From Dehalococcoidia bacterium (lineage in GTDB: Bacteria; Chloroflexota; Dehalococcoidia; GIF9; AB-539-J10): a stretch of DNA of 5,286 nt. This document shows, piece by piece, positions 1 through 5,286 of this stretch. Where the stretch lies: contig JAUXIH010000079.1 of NCBI GenBank assembly GCA_030621105.1, positions 1-5,286 on the forward strand. Reading direction: 5' to 3'. The notes under the pieces are model-generated. The model had not been told where the DNA came from. It searched no databases and saw nothing but the letters and a program-made list of their open reading frames with translations. Positions within the stretch are counted from its first letter, which is position 1, and every line of letters begins with the position of its first letter. Both the position numbers and the translations under genes were made by a program.

Positions 1-90
1 CGTGACCTTCTCGTCAGCGACAAGATAAATCTGGCTGTTGTGGGGCCGATTAAGGACGAAGAACCTCTCAGGAAGTTGCTTACAATCTAG
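1..90 (+). CDS. C-terminal end of a probable M16-family (pitrilysin/insulinase-like) zinc peptidase, partial
   Basis: Frame 1 is open from the window edge to a TAG at 88-90 and gives 29 residues, including the stretch INLAVVGPIKDEEPLRKLL. A short hydrophobic strand of the type 'LNLAVVGP', followed by a charged 'KDEE..L..LL' helix, is how many bacterial M16 peptidases end. These enzymes are clam-shell metallopeptidases that use an HxxEH zinc motif near the N-terminus. That motif lies outside the window, so catalytic competence cannot be judged. The gene converges on groEL, and a shared hairpin terminator sits 23 bases past its stop. The family call rests on a short tail only. The presence of a coding end here is more secure than the name. 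Confidence 0.6.
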   Translation, partial: RDLLVSDKINLAVVGPIKDEEPLRKLLTI

Positions 91-113
91 AGTTGGCGCC
101 GGGTTGAGTTACC

Positions 114-146
114 AAAAAGGTCGCACTATTCTGGTGCGACCTTTTT
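114..146. terminator. Bidirectional rho-independent terminator between the peptidase gene and groEL
   Basis: A perfect 13-bp stem pairs 114-126 (AAAAAGGTCGCAC) with 134-146 (GTGCGACCTTTTT) around a 7-base loop. The G/C-rich core is flanked by A5 on one side and T5 on the other. The structure therefore works as a hairpin plus U-tract in either direction. It lies 23 bases after the plus-strand stop at 90 and 28 bases after the groEL stop at 175, as expected for one terminator serving two convergent genes. Confidence 0.92.
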
Positions 147-174
147 ATAGTCAGGGTTGTCCCCAGTGCTGATT

Positions 175-1794
175 TTACATCATGTCAGGGGAAGGATAAC
201 CTCCTGCTCCTGCTTTTTCCTTTTCGGGAATGTCGGTGACCAGTGCCTCCGTGGTCAAAATCATGGTTGCGATACTGGCACCGTCCTCCAGGGCAGAGCG
301 GGTAACTTTTAGCGGGTCTATGATGCCGGCTTTAACCATGTCCACATCCAGCTTGTCCTTGCGTGCATCGTAGCCGATACCCTTGGCACTTTCCTTTACT
401 CTGTTTACTATCACTGAGCCCTCTCTGCCACTGTTCTCAGCGACGCAGCGCATAGGCTCTTCCAGTGCTCTCCTTAATATGGCCAGGCCTGTAGCTTCAT
501 CGCCCTCAAGTGTTAGATTGTCCAGTGCTGACAGTGAGTTTAGCAAGGCGACGCCACCGCCGGGCAGTATGCCCTCCTCGACAGCTGCTCGGGTTGCTGA
601 CAGCGCATCCTCAACCCTGTGCTTTTTCTCCTTCAACTCGGTTTCCGTGGCTCCTCCAACCTTGAGGACTGCCACACCACCGGCCAGTTTGGCCAGCCTC
701 TCCTGCAGCTTTTCCTTGTCATAGTCGGAGGTAGACAGGTCGATCTCGGACTTAATTTGCTTGATGCGTGCCTCAATGTCTTCTGTCTTGCCTTTCCCCT
801 CAACGATGGTGGTATCTTCCTTGTCGCTGACTATTCTTCTGGCATGGCCCAGATCCTCTAACGTGACCGAATCCAATTTCCTGCCGATTTCTTCGGATAT
901 AACTTTGCCGCCAGTCAGTATCGCGATGTCTTGCAGCATTGCCTTGCGGCGATCTCCGAAACCAGGCGCCTTCACAGCTAGGGGATTCAGGGTGCCTCTC
1001 ATCTTGTTTACCACCAGCGTGGCCAGGGGTTCCCCATCAACATCTTCAGCGATGATGACGATGTTCTTGGTGCTCTGGACGATTTTCTCCAGTGTGGGCA
1101 ATACATCGCTCAGGGCGGAAATTTTCTTGTCGGTAATCAGTATGTAGGGATCTTCGAGCTCTGCTCGCATCTGCTCCACGTTGGTGATGAAGTAGGGGCT
1201 GATGTACCCTCTGTCAAATTTCATTCCCTCGACGAAATCAGTTTCGAAGCTTAATCCCTTACTTTCCTCCACGGTGATAACGCCATCTTTGCCAACTTTC
1301 TCCATGACATCGGCAATTAGATTGCCAATTTCGTCATCGACGGCGGATATAGATGCCACCTGGGCTACCTGTTCCTTGCCGCTCACGGGAAGGGACATTT
1401 TCTTAAGCTCGTCCACGATAGCGGATACCCCCTTGTCGATGCCGTGCTTCAATGCCATGGCATCGGCCCCGGCAGCAACATTTTTGAAGCCCTCGCCGAC
1501 GATGCTTTGAGCTAAAATGACAGATGTGCTGGTTCCATCTCCGCACTGGTCATTGGTCTTGGTCGCTGCTTCTTTTACCAGCTGCGCCCCCATGTTTTCG
1601 AAGGGATCGGGCAGCTCCACCTCTTTGGCAACCGATACTCCATCGTTCAAAACCGAAGGGGCACCAAATTTTCTGTCCAGCGCTACAGGACGCCCGCGCG
1701 GTCCCAGGGTTACCCTGACGGCGTCAGATAGAGTATCTATGCCGGCCTTTAGTGATTTTCTTGCTTCTTCGCCAAAAAGCAATTGTTTTGCCAT
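175..1794 (-). CDS. groEL: Chaperonin GroEL (Hsp60, 60 kDa subunit)
   Basis: ATP-driven cytosolic folding chaperonin that forms a double seven-membered ring and works with GroES, encoded just upstream. The 539-residue length is close to the usual 540-550. The equatorial domain occupies about residues 1-133 and 408-539, the intermediate domain about 134-190 and 375-407, and the apical domain about 190-374. Nucleotide-site features are visible: LGPRGR (30-35), D51 in NDGVSVAKE, GDGTST (85-90, with the Mg-binding Asp at 86) and catalytic D396 in RVEDALSATRA. The signature AAVEEGILPGGG is at 403-414. The apical substrate/GroES-binding residues Y197, Y201 and F202 (GYISPYF) are conserved. The start is fixed by AGGAGG at 1802-1807, 7 bases before the ATG. 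The gap from groES is 22 bases, so the two form one operon. Oddities: the usual GDGTTT reads GDGTST, preceded by Cys84 where Ala is typical, and the tail ends AGAGGYPSPDMM with no Gly-Gly-Met repeat. Confidence 0.98.
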   Translation of the reverse strand: MAKQLLFGEEARKSLKAGIDTLSDAVRVTLGPRGRPVALDRKFGAPSVLNDGVSVAKEVELPDPFENMGAQLVKEAATKTNDQCGDGTSTSVILAQSIVGEGFKNVAAGADAMALKHGIDKGVSAIVDELKKMSLPVSGKEQVAQVASISAVDDEIGNLIADVMEKVGKDGVITVEESKGLSFETDFVEGMKFDRGYISPYFITNVEQMRAELEDPYILITDKKISALSDVLPTLEKIVQSTKNIVIIAEDVDGEPLATLVVNKMRGTLNPLAVKAPGFGDRRKAMLQDIAILTGGKVISEEIGRKLDSVTLEDLGHARRIVSDKEDTTIVEGKGKTEDIEARIKQIKSEIDLSTSDYDKEKLQERLAKLAGGVAVLKVGGATETELKEKKHRVEDALSATRAAVEEGILPGGGVALLNSLSALDNLTLEGDEATGLAILRRALEEPMRCVAENSGREGSVIVNRVKESAKGIGYDARKDKLDVDMVKAGIIDPLKVTRSALEDGASIATMILTTEALVTDIPEKEKAGAGGYPSPDMM

Positions 1795-1816
1795 TTATTT
1801 ACCTCCTGTGTTTTAT

Positions 1817-2116
1817 TTACTTTCCTTGTTTCTTGGCCAGGATATCGCTCTCGCGTACAATGATCAGGTCTTCGTCGTCCAGCTTGTACTCGGTGCCGGC
1901 ATATTTGGAGTAGATTACTTCATCTCCTACCTTCACCTCCATGGATACGCGCTTGCCAGCTTCAGACAATTTTCCTGGTCCAACAGCGATGATCTTACCC
2001 TCTTGGGGTTTCTCCTTGACTGTATCAGGAAGGACGATACCGCCCTTACTAACCTCTTCCTTGGGCAGGGGTTTGATAACTACCCGATCTCCCAAAGGTG
2101 TGACTTTTGCTGCCAT
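1817..2116 (-). CDS. groES: Co-chaperonin GroES (Hsp10)
   Basis: A heptameric lid that caps GroEL and regulates its ATPase cycle and substrate release. The 99-residue length is normal for the family. The N-terminal signature V-T-P-L-G-D-R-V-V-I-K-P occupies residues 5-16. The mobile loop, about 17-34, carries the GroEL-contacting G-G-I-V-L at 25-29. The beta-barrel core follows, with VGPGKLSEAGKR (45-56), VKVGDEVIYSKYAGTEYKLDDEDLI (61-85, split by turns) and a C-terminal LIIVRESDILA strand. A strong Shine-Dalgarno AGGAGG (2122-2127) lies 5 bases before the chosen ATG. An overlapping upstream ATG, partly within the ribosome-binding site, is out of frame. It is the first gene of groES-groEL and sits directly behind a perfect CIRCE operator, so it is expected to be heat-induced through HrcA. 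Confidence 0.98.
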   Translation of the reverse strand: MAAKVTPLGDRVVIKPLPKEEVSKGGIVLPDTVKEKPQEGKIIAVGPGKLSEAGKRVSMEVKVGDEVIYSKYAGTEYKLDDEDLIIVRESDILAKKQGK

Positions 2117-2141
2117 GCCATCCTCCTTTCTATGACTTATT

Positions 2142-2168
2142 TTAGCACTCTCAACGTTAGAGTGCTAA
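2142..2168 (-). promoter_or_regulatory. CIRCE operator (HrcA-binding inverted repeat) of groES-groEL
   Basis: The sequence reads TTAGCACTC (2142-2150), nine spacer bases, then GAGTGCTAA (2160-2168). This is an exact match to the CIRCE consensus TTAGCACTC-N9-GAGTGCTAA. The symmetry extends two more bases on each side (T at 2140-2141, A at 2169-2170), giving 11-bp arms. It lies 25 bases upstream of the groES ATG and covers the predicted transcription start, so HrcA binding would block initiation, and the inverted repeat would also be part of the mRNA leader. No hrcA gene is in the window. A genome carrying this site is expected to encode HrcA elsewhere. Confidence 0.97.
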
Positions 2169-2169
2169 A

Positions 2170-2197
2170 AGTATAACATGAAATTTGTAAAATGCAA
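2170..2197 (-). promoter_or_regulatory. Housekeeping-sigma promoter of groES-groEL
   Basis: Reading the minus strand, a -35-like TTGCAT (2197-2192) is followed after 16 bases by TATACT (2175-2170). That hexamer differs from TATAAT at one base. TG one base upstream of it makes an extended -10 (TGTTATACT), which would compensate for the modest -35. The predicted start falls about 2162-2164, inside the CIRCE operator, which is the classical arrangement for HrcA repression. The position is inferred from motifs only. Confidence 0.75.
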
Positions 2198-2326
2198 CAA
2201 GGGATTATTTCCTGGAAGGCATTCGTAGTGATTGTAAGTTCTTTTTAGTGGACAGGTGAAGTGTTTGAAGGAAAATTAGATGTAATACAGGCGCGTCAGG
2301 AGAAACAGAACAACCTGAGTTTTTAG

Positions 2327-3319
2327 TTAATCCAGGGAAAGGCCAGATACCACATCCAGATCGTAGTCGCTTGTTAATCCCTGTTGGATTTTGTAGTAGC
2401 CGCAAGCAGCAATCATGGCAGCATTATCGGTACACAGAACTGATGGGGGAAAGATAATGGGGACGGGTGATGCGTCAAGCATGCGATATCTCAAGGGCTT
2501 GTTTGCAGCTACTCCTCCACCGAGTATAATTTGCCTTACTCCTAGTTTTCGTGCCGCCTCGATAGTCTTAGTGGCCAGTACCTCGACTACAGCGTTCTGG
2601 AAACTGGCGGCAGCATCAGCTACGCGAGCAGGACTATTGAGAATTTCCTCTTTGTGAATGAGGTGCCATAGTGCTGTTTTTACGCCGCTGAAGCTAAAGT
2701 CATTTGTGCCCTTGAGCCAGGCTCTGGGCAGGGTAAAACGAGGTGTTCCTGAACTTGCTGCCTCCTCAATAGCCGGGCCACCAGGGTAACCCAGGTGCAA
2801 TATTCTGGCGGCTTTGTCAAATGCCTCGCCCGCAGCGTCATCTCGTGTTCTTCCCAGGTGCTCAAATTCACCATGGCCTCTCATCAGTATCAAGTTCGTG
2901 TGTCCCCCGGAGACGATGAGGCAAAGTGAAGGGAATACAGGTAGCGGTTCACGCTCCAGCCAGTTGGCGTAGATGTGTCCCTCCAGGTGATTGATTCCAA
3001 TGAGGGGAAGTCCGCTGGCCAGTGCAATTCCTTTGGCGAAATTGACACCCACGAGCAGTGAACCTGCCAGTCCAGGACCGAAGGTGACAGCAATGCCATT
3101 CAGGTTATTCCAGCCGATGTTGGCTTCCTCCAAGGATCTCTTCACCACCGGTATTATGGTGAGAAGGTGCTGCCTCGAGGCGACTTCGGGGACGATGCCT
3201 CCATAGCGGCTATGGATATCTATTTGGGAGGCCACGATATTGGATAAAATTCTGGTGCCGTCTGCTACCACCGCAGCGGAGGTTTCGTCACAGGAGGTAT
3301 CTATGCCAAGTATTTTCAT
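2327..3319 (-). CDS. tsaD: tRNA N6-threonylcarbamoyladenosine (t6A) synthase catalytic subunit TsaD (Kae1/YgjD family)
   Basis: Transfers the threonylcarbamoyl group from threonylcarbamoyl-AMP to A37 of ANN-decoding tRNAs in the cytosol, acting with TsaB, TsaE and the TsaC/Sua5 product (none in this window). The 330 residues are near the usual 335-345. The protein has the ASKHA fold: phosphate-1-like loop ILGIDTSCDETS (3-14), PEVASRQH (44-51), GPGLAGSLLVG (81-91), and the metal-binding HLEGH with H111 and H115. These are followed by VSGGHT (136-141), RDDAAGEAFDK (159-169), the GVK..L region (212-217), GGGVAAN (267-273) and the third metal ligand D298 in TDNA. All key residues are present. The ATG overlaps the CLC stop codon (ATGA, 3316-3319) and has no good Shine-Dalgarno site, so translation is probably coupled to the CLC gene. 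After its stop, 157 bases precede the -35 to CIRCE region and groES; I see no terminator there. Confidence 0.98.
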   Translation of the reverse strand: MKILGIDTSCDETSAAVVADGTRILSNIVASQIDIHSRYGGIVPEVASRQHLLTIIPVVKRSLEEANIGWNNLNGIAVTFGPGLAGSLLVGVNFAKGIALASGLPLIGINHLEGHIYANWLEREPLPVFPSLCLIVSGGHTNLILMRGHGEFEHLGRTRDDAAGEAFDKAARILHLGYPGGPAIEEAASSGTPRFTLPRAWLKGTNDFSFSGVKTALWHLIHKEEILNSPARVADAAASFQNAVVEVLATKTIEAARKLGVRQIILGGGVAANKPLRYRMLDASPVPIIFPPSVLCTDNAAMIAACGYYKIQQGLTSDYDLDVVSGLSLD

Positions 3320-4920
3320 GCAGAAGGAACTCTCCCTATCATATTTCTGGCGTTTGACTCGTAAGCTTCAATGATGCTGTTGCGGGTCACGAGTCCCAGT
3401 AGCTTTGTTGGATTGCTGGGTTCTACCACAAGTAGTGATGATATGTTCTTGTTTACCATCAGCTCCAACGCTTGTTCCAGCGTCTCTGTAGGATCGATCG
3501 TTATCAGGCCGGCAGACATGATAGTTTCAACCTTGGTGGTATCTCGTACCCCGGGGGGAAGTTGCCAGGTATCCTCCTTGGCTACTATGCCGACAATCCG
3601 GTCCATACTTATTACGGGAAGGTTTATCCTGGAGGCTTCCAGCATCTTACAGGCATCCTCTACACTTGCCGTCGGCTTGATGTGGCTCCAGCGTGTGAGC
3701 ATTGCTTGTTTTACCTGGATTTCTTTTAACAGGGGAGAGATGAATTCATATTTGTGAGCTGGCGATTGGGCGAAGAAGGGGACTTGGCTTTCATAAATGG
3801 TATTTTTGCCGATGATGAGATATGCCAGCCCGACCGCTACCATGGCCGCTGGCAGTATAGTGTAAGACCCTGCCATTTCGCTTACCATAATAATTACTGC
3901 AACGGGAGCATGAGCTACAGCTCCAAATAGGGCCATCATGCCAATGATTACAAATGGGGCTGGGGTTGCCGGCAGAGGGATACCCCCCAGGTTGTGTCCG
4001 ATGGTCCATAGTGAGGCAGCTAGCATTCCTCCGATTACCAGGCCTGGGGCGAATACCCCTCCGCTGCCTCCGGAGCCTATGGAGAAGGAGGTCACCACTA
4101 TTTTAGCGAACACCAGGGCTATCATAATGGAAAGGGGAAGCCCACCGTAGTCCATGGATAACTGTAACCAGCCGTAACCCATGCCCAGTGCCTGGGGTAA
4201 AATAAGACCAACCAGTCCGGTGACCAGGCCACCGATAGCTGGTTTGTAATAGTTCGGAATTTTTATCTTACGAAAGAGGTTACGCACGCCATAAAATGTA
4301 CGCACGTATAATATTCCTATGATGCCGCAGAGTATTCCCAGGATAGCGTAGGACAGTAATGTTGGGGGACTGGGGAAAACTAAGCTGGTATGCTCTCCGA
4401 AAATTGGAGTGAACCCCTGCCAGCTGGCGAATATGGAGTACCCGATAGTGGTGGAGATAAATGAGGGGATGATGACCCCAGATTTAAATCCGTGCATATA
4501 CAGGATCTCGGCACTGAGAATTGCTCCACCGAGAGGGGCTTTAAAGATGGCCCCGATACCAGTACCGATCCCTACAGCTACCGCTATCCTGCGTTGATGC
4601 GCAGTGAGCTTAAATAACCTGGCTACTGAAGATCCAATTCCTGCGGAAATTAAGGCGACAGGGCCTTCTTTCCCCGCGCTGCCTCCCGAACCTATGGTAA
4701 TGGCTGAAGCGACTAGCTTGAGAAAAGGGACCCTTTTTCGTATTACTCCATTTTTATTATGGAAAGCATCTATGGAGGTATCGGTGCCGTGGCCTTCAGC
4801 TTCGGGAGCGAATTTGTACACCAACAAGCCGCTGATCAGCCCCCCTAGTGTGGTGACCAGCGGGATGGCCCATCTGCGACCTATGTCGGTAATGACGGTA
4901 TCTCCGATACTTGCCGGCAC
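3316..4920 (-). CDS. CLC-family chloride channel/transporter with two CBS domains, main body (upstream part separated by a frameshift)
   Basis: Inner-membrane anion channel or Cl-/H+ antiporter of the CLC family. This frame supplies 534 residues starting from a GTG. Joined to the upstream fragment, the protein would be 600 residues, and the numbering below uses that 600-residue form. Anion-path motifs are GSGGSAGKEGP (143-153, gating Glu at 151), GSGGSGGVFAPG (348-359) and the helix-R tyrosine in IYESQ (about 442). Many hydrophobic segments lie between about residues 80 and 440. Two CBS domains follow at about 469-521 and 530-591, a usual site of nucleotide-dependent control. The internal proton glutamate of the E. 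coli exchanger aligns with Ile (AILSAEIL, about 199-206; the preceding Glu is kept), so this may be a channel or an exchanger with another proton route. The GTG at 4920 has no Shine-Dalgarno site, and a protein starting there would lack helix B, so it is unlikely to be the true start. The gene ends overlapping tsaD by four bases. Confidence 0.93.
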   Translation of the reverse strand: MPASIGDTVITDIGRRWAIPLVTTLGGLISGLLVYKFAPEAEGHGTDTSIDAFHNKNGVIRKRVPFLKLVASAITIGSGGSAGKEGPVALISAGIGSSVARLFKLTAHQRRIAVAVGIGTGIGAIFKAPLGGAILSAEILYMHGFKSGVIIPSFISTTIGYSIFASWQGFTPIFGEHTSLVFPSPPTLLSYAILGILCGIIGILYVRTFYGVRNLFRKIKIPNYYKPAIGGLVTGLVGLILPQALGMGYGWLQLSMDYGGLPLSIMIALVFAKIVVTSFSIGSGGSGGVFAPGLVIGGMLAASLWTIGHNLGGIPLPATPAPFVIIGMMALFGAVAHAPVAVIIMVSEMAGSYTILPAAMVAVGLAYLIIGKNTIYESQVPFFAQSPAHKYEFISPLLKEIQVKQAMLTRWSHIKPTASVEDACKMLEASRINLPVISMDRIVGIVAKEDTWQLPPGVRDTTKVETIMSAGLITIDPTETLEQALELMVNKNISSLLVVEPSNPTKLLGLVTRNSIIEAYESNARNMIGRVPSA

Positions 4921-5117
4921 GGGTGGAGTAAAACCTGCCCCCAGCCAAGAAAAAACTTGGTGGCCCAGTCAATAGCCATGTAGAAGAGGATGGAGCCGAT
5001 GCCGGCAGTGATGCCAATGATAATTACAACAGGAGCCCATTGTCGCAGGGAAGCGATACCCTGAAAGTCAAATACGCCTTTAAATTTTGCCAGAAGCTTA
5101 TGGTAGGGAATTTCCAT
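4881..5117 (-). pseudogene. N-terminal part of the same CLC gene, in a different frame (frameshifted)
   Basis: An ATG at 5117 opens a 78-codon frame. Its first 60 residues look like the CLC N-terminus: a short cytosolic helix (residues 1-26), then a membrane segment APVVIIIGITAGIGSILFYMA (split here as 28-38 and 39-48) and WATKFFLGWG. From codon 61 the frame turns into an unrelated tail (QVLLHPCRQ...) and stops. In the main-body frame the same DNA reads AGFTPPVPASIGD, the natural continuation of FFLGWG. Adding one G to the run at 4938-4942 restores a single 600-codon gene from 5117 to 3316. An in-frame TAA three codons upstream supports 5117 as the earliest start. No Shine-Dalgarno site precedes it. 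Either the gene is truly broken or one G was lost in sequencing or assembly. Confidence 0.82.
4938..4942 (-). other. Frameshift site in the CLC gene (run of five G on the coding strand)
   Basis: The coding strand reads TTGGCTGGGGGCAGG across this point. The upstream frame is GGC TGG GGG CAG, and the downstream frame needs GGC TGG GGG GCA, so exactly one G is missing. The two frames are both open together over about 4968-4881, and the protein similarity crosses from one to the other at the G run. Homopolymers are common sites both of real slippage mutation and of base-calling error. Confidence 0.8.
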
Positions 5118-5128
5118 GTAGTTTTACC

Positions 5129-5158
5129 ATTGTAAGGGATACAACTGCTCTTAGGCAA
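5129..5158 (-). promoter_or_regulatory. Probable promoter of the CLC-tsaD transcription unit
   Basis: On the minus strand, TTGCCT (5158-5153) and TACAAT (5134-5129) are spaced by 18 bases. TACAAT differs from TATAAT at one base, and TTGCCT keeps the TTG of the -35. Only 11 bases separate the -10 from the CLC ATG at 5117, so the transcript would begin about 4-6 bases before the start codon. That agrees with the absence of a Shine-Dalgarno site. The rest of the upstream stretch to the window edge (5159-5286) is A+T-rich, pyrimidine-rich on the plus strand near its end, and holds no gene I can support. Confidence 0.5.
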
Positions 5159-5286
5159 ACGCCGGGTAATGAATTTCTGTTGCATCACTTACCTTGCCAT
5201 GTTAAGATGTGTAGCTGAATTTGTTTACTATGAGGACAGTTCGTTTAGTCTACTCTTTTAATCTATTCTCTTATCTCTCTTATCAC

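Noticed and set aside
1517..2176. A 219-codon plus-strand open frame antisense to groES-groEL
   Set aside because: It lies opposite two unmistakable chaperonin genes and runs through the CIRCE operator. Its translation is low-complexity Ser/Leu/Phe-rich with no recognisable domain, and it has no ribosome-binding site. It is a shadow frame.
2205..2405. A 66-codon minus-strand frame overlapping the 3' end of tsaD and the gap before groES
   Set aside because: Half of it is tsaD in another frame, there is no Shine-Dalgarno site before its ATG, and the part beyond tsaD (2205-2326) shows no family feature.
4936..4946. Programmed -1 ribosomal frameshifting at TGGGGGC in the CLC gene
   Set aside because: The glycyl-tRNA could re-pair on GGG after a -1 slip, but there is no standard X-XXY-YYZ heptamer in the zero frame, no clear downstream stimulatory hairpin or upstream Shine-Dalgarno-like stimulator at the right distance, and CLC genes are not known to be recoded. 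A lost G is simpler.
4796..5017. A third minus-strand frame of 73 codons across the CLC N-terminal region
   Set aside because: Its Arg/Ser/Tyr-rich translation is the out-of-frame reading of CLC. The other two frames carry the real CLC sequence.
5098..5130. A 10-codon leader peptide starting at ATG 5130 on the minus strand
   Set aside because: It has no ribosome-binding site, it overlaps the predicted -10 so it would not be fully transcribed from that promoter, and it has no regulatory codon bias or attenuator hairpin.
5180..5286. Possible divergent plus-strand gene start: TTGCAT-17-TAAGAT (5180-5208) followed by ATG at 5230 open to the window edge (19 codons)
   Set aside because: There is no Shine-Dalgarno site, the promoter match is weak, and 19 pyrimidine-rich codons are too few to tell coding from chance. 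Sequence beyond 5286 would decide it.

Overview
The window looks like chromosomal DNA from a bacterium, most likely a member of the Chloroflexota close to the Dehalococcoidia. That placement rests on how the GroEL, TsaD and M16-peptidase sequences read to me from memory. It is an inference, not a database result. I see no mobile element, CRISPR array, tRNA or rRNA.

Layout from left to right. Positions 1-90 hold the last codons of a plus-strand gene, probably an M16-family zinc peptidase. A near-perfect symmetric hairpin at 114-146 then separates it from everything to the right, which all reads on the minus strand. In transcription order, right to left, these genes are: a CLC-type chloride channel/transporter with two C-terminal CBS domains (5117 down to 3316, interrupted by a one-base frameshift in a run of five G at 4938-4942); tsaD (3319-2327), the tRNA threonylcarbamoyladenosine synthase subunit, whose ATG overlaps the CLC stop codon; and then groES (2116-1817) and groEL (1794-175). 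The groES-groEL pair has its own promoter and a perfect CIRCE operator (2142-2168).

The minus strand therefore carries two transcription units. CLC-tsaD is tightly packed and probably translationally coupled. Its likely promoter lies so close to the CLC ATG that the mRNA may be nearly leaderless. groES-groEL is a classical HrcA/CIRCE-controlled chaperonin operon, with strong Shine-Dalgarno sites before both genes. The operon ends at the bidirectional terminator shared with the convergent peptidase gene. No terminator is visible between tsaD and groES, so some read-through into the chaperonin operon is possible.

This is mostly a conventional housekeeping region, and I found no convincing undescribed system. 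The points most worth checking are the CLC frameshift, the missing internal proton-glutamate in the CLC protein, the apparently leaderless CLC-tsaD transcript, and small departures from consensus in GroEL near the nucleotide site and at the C-terminus.
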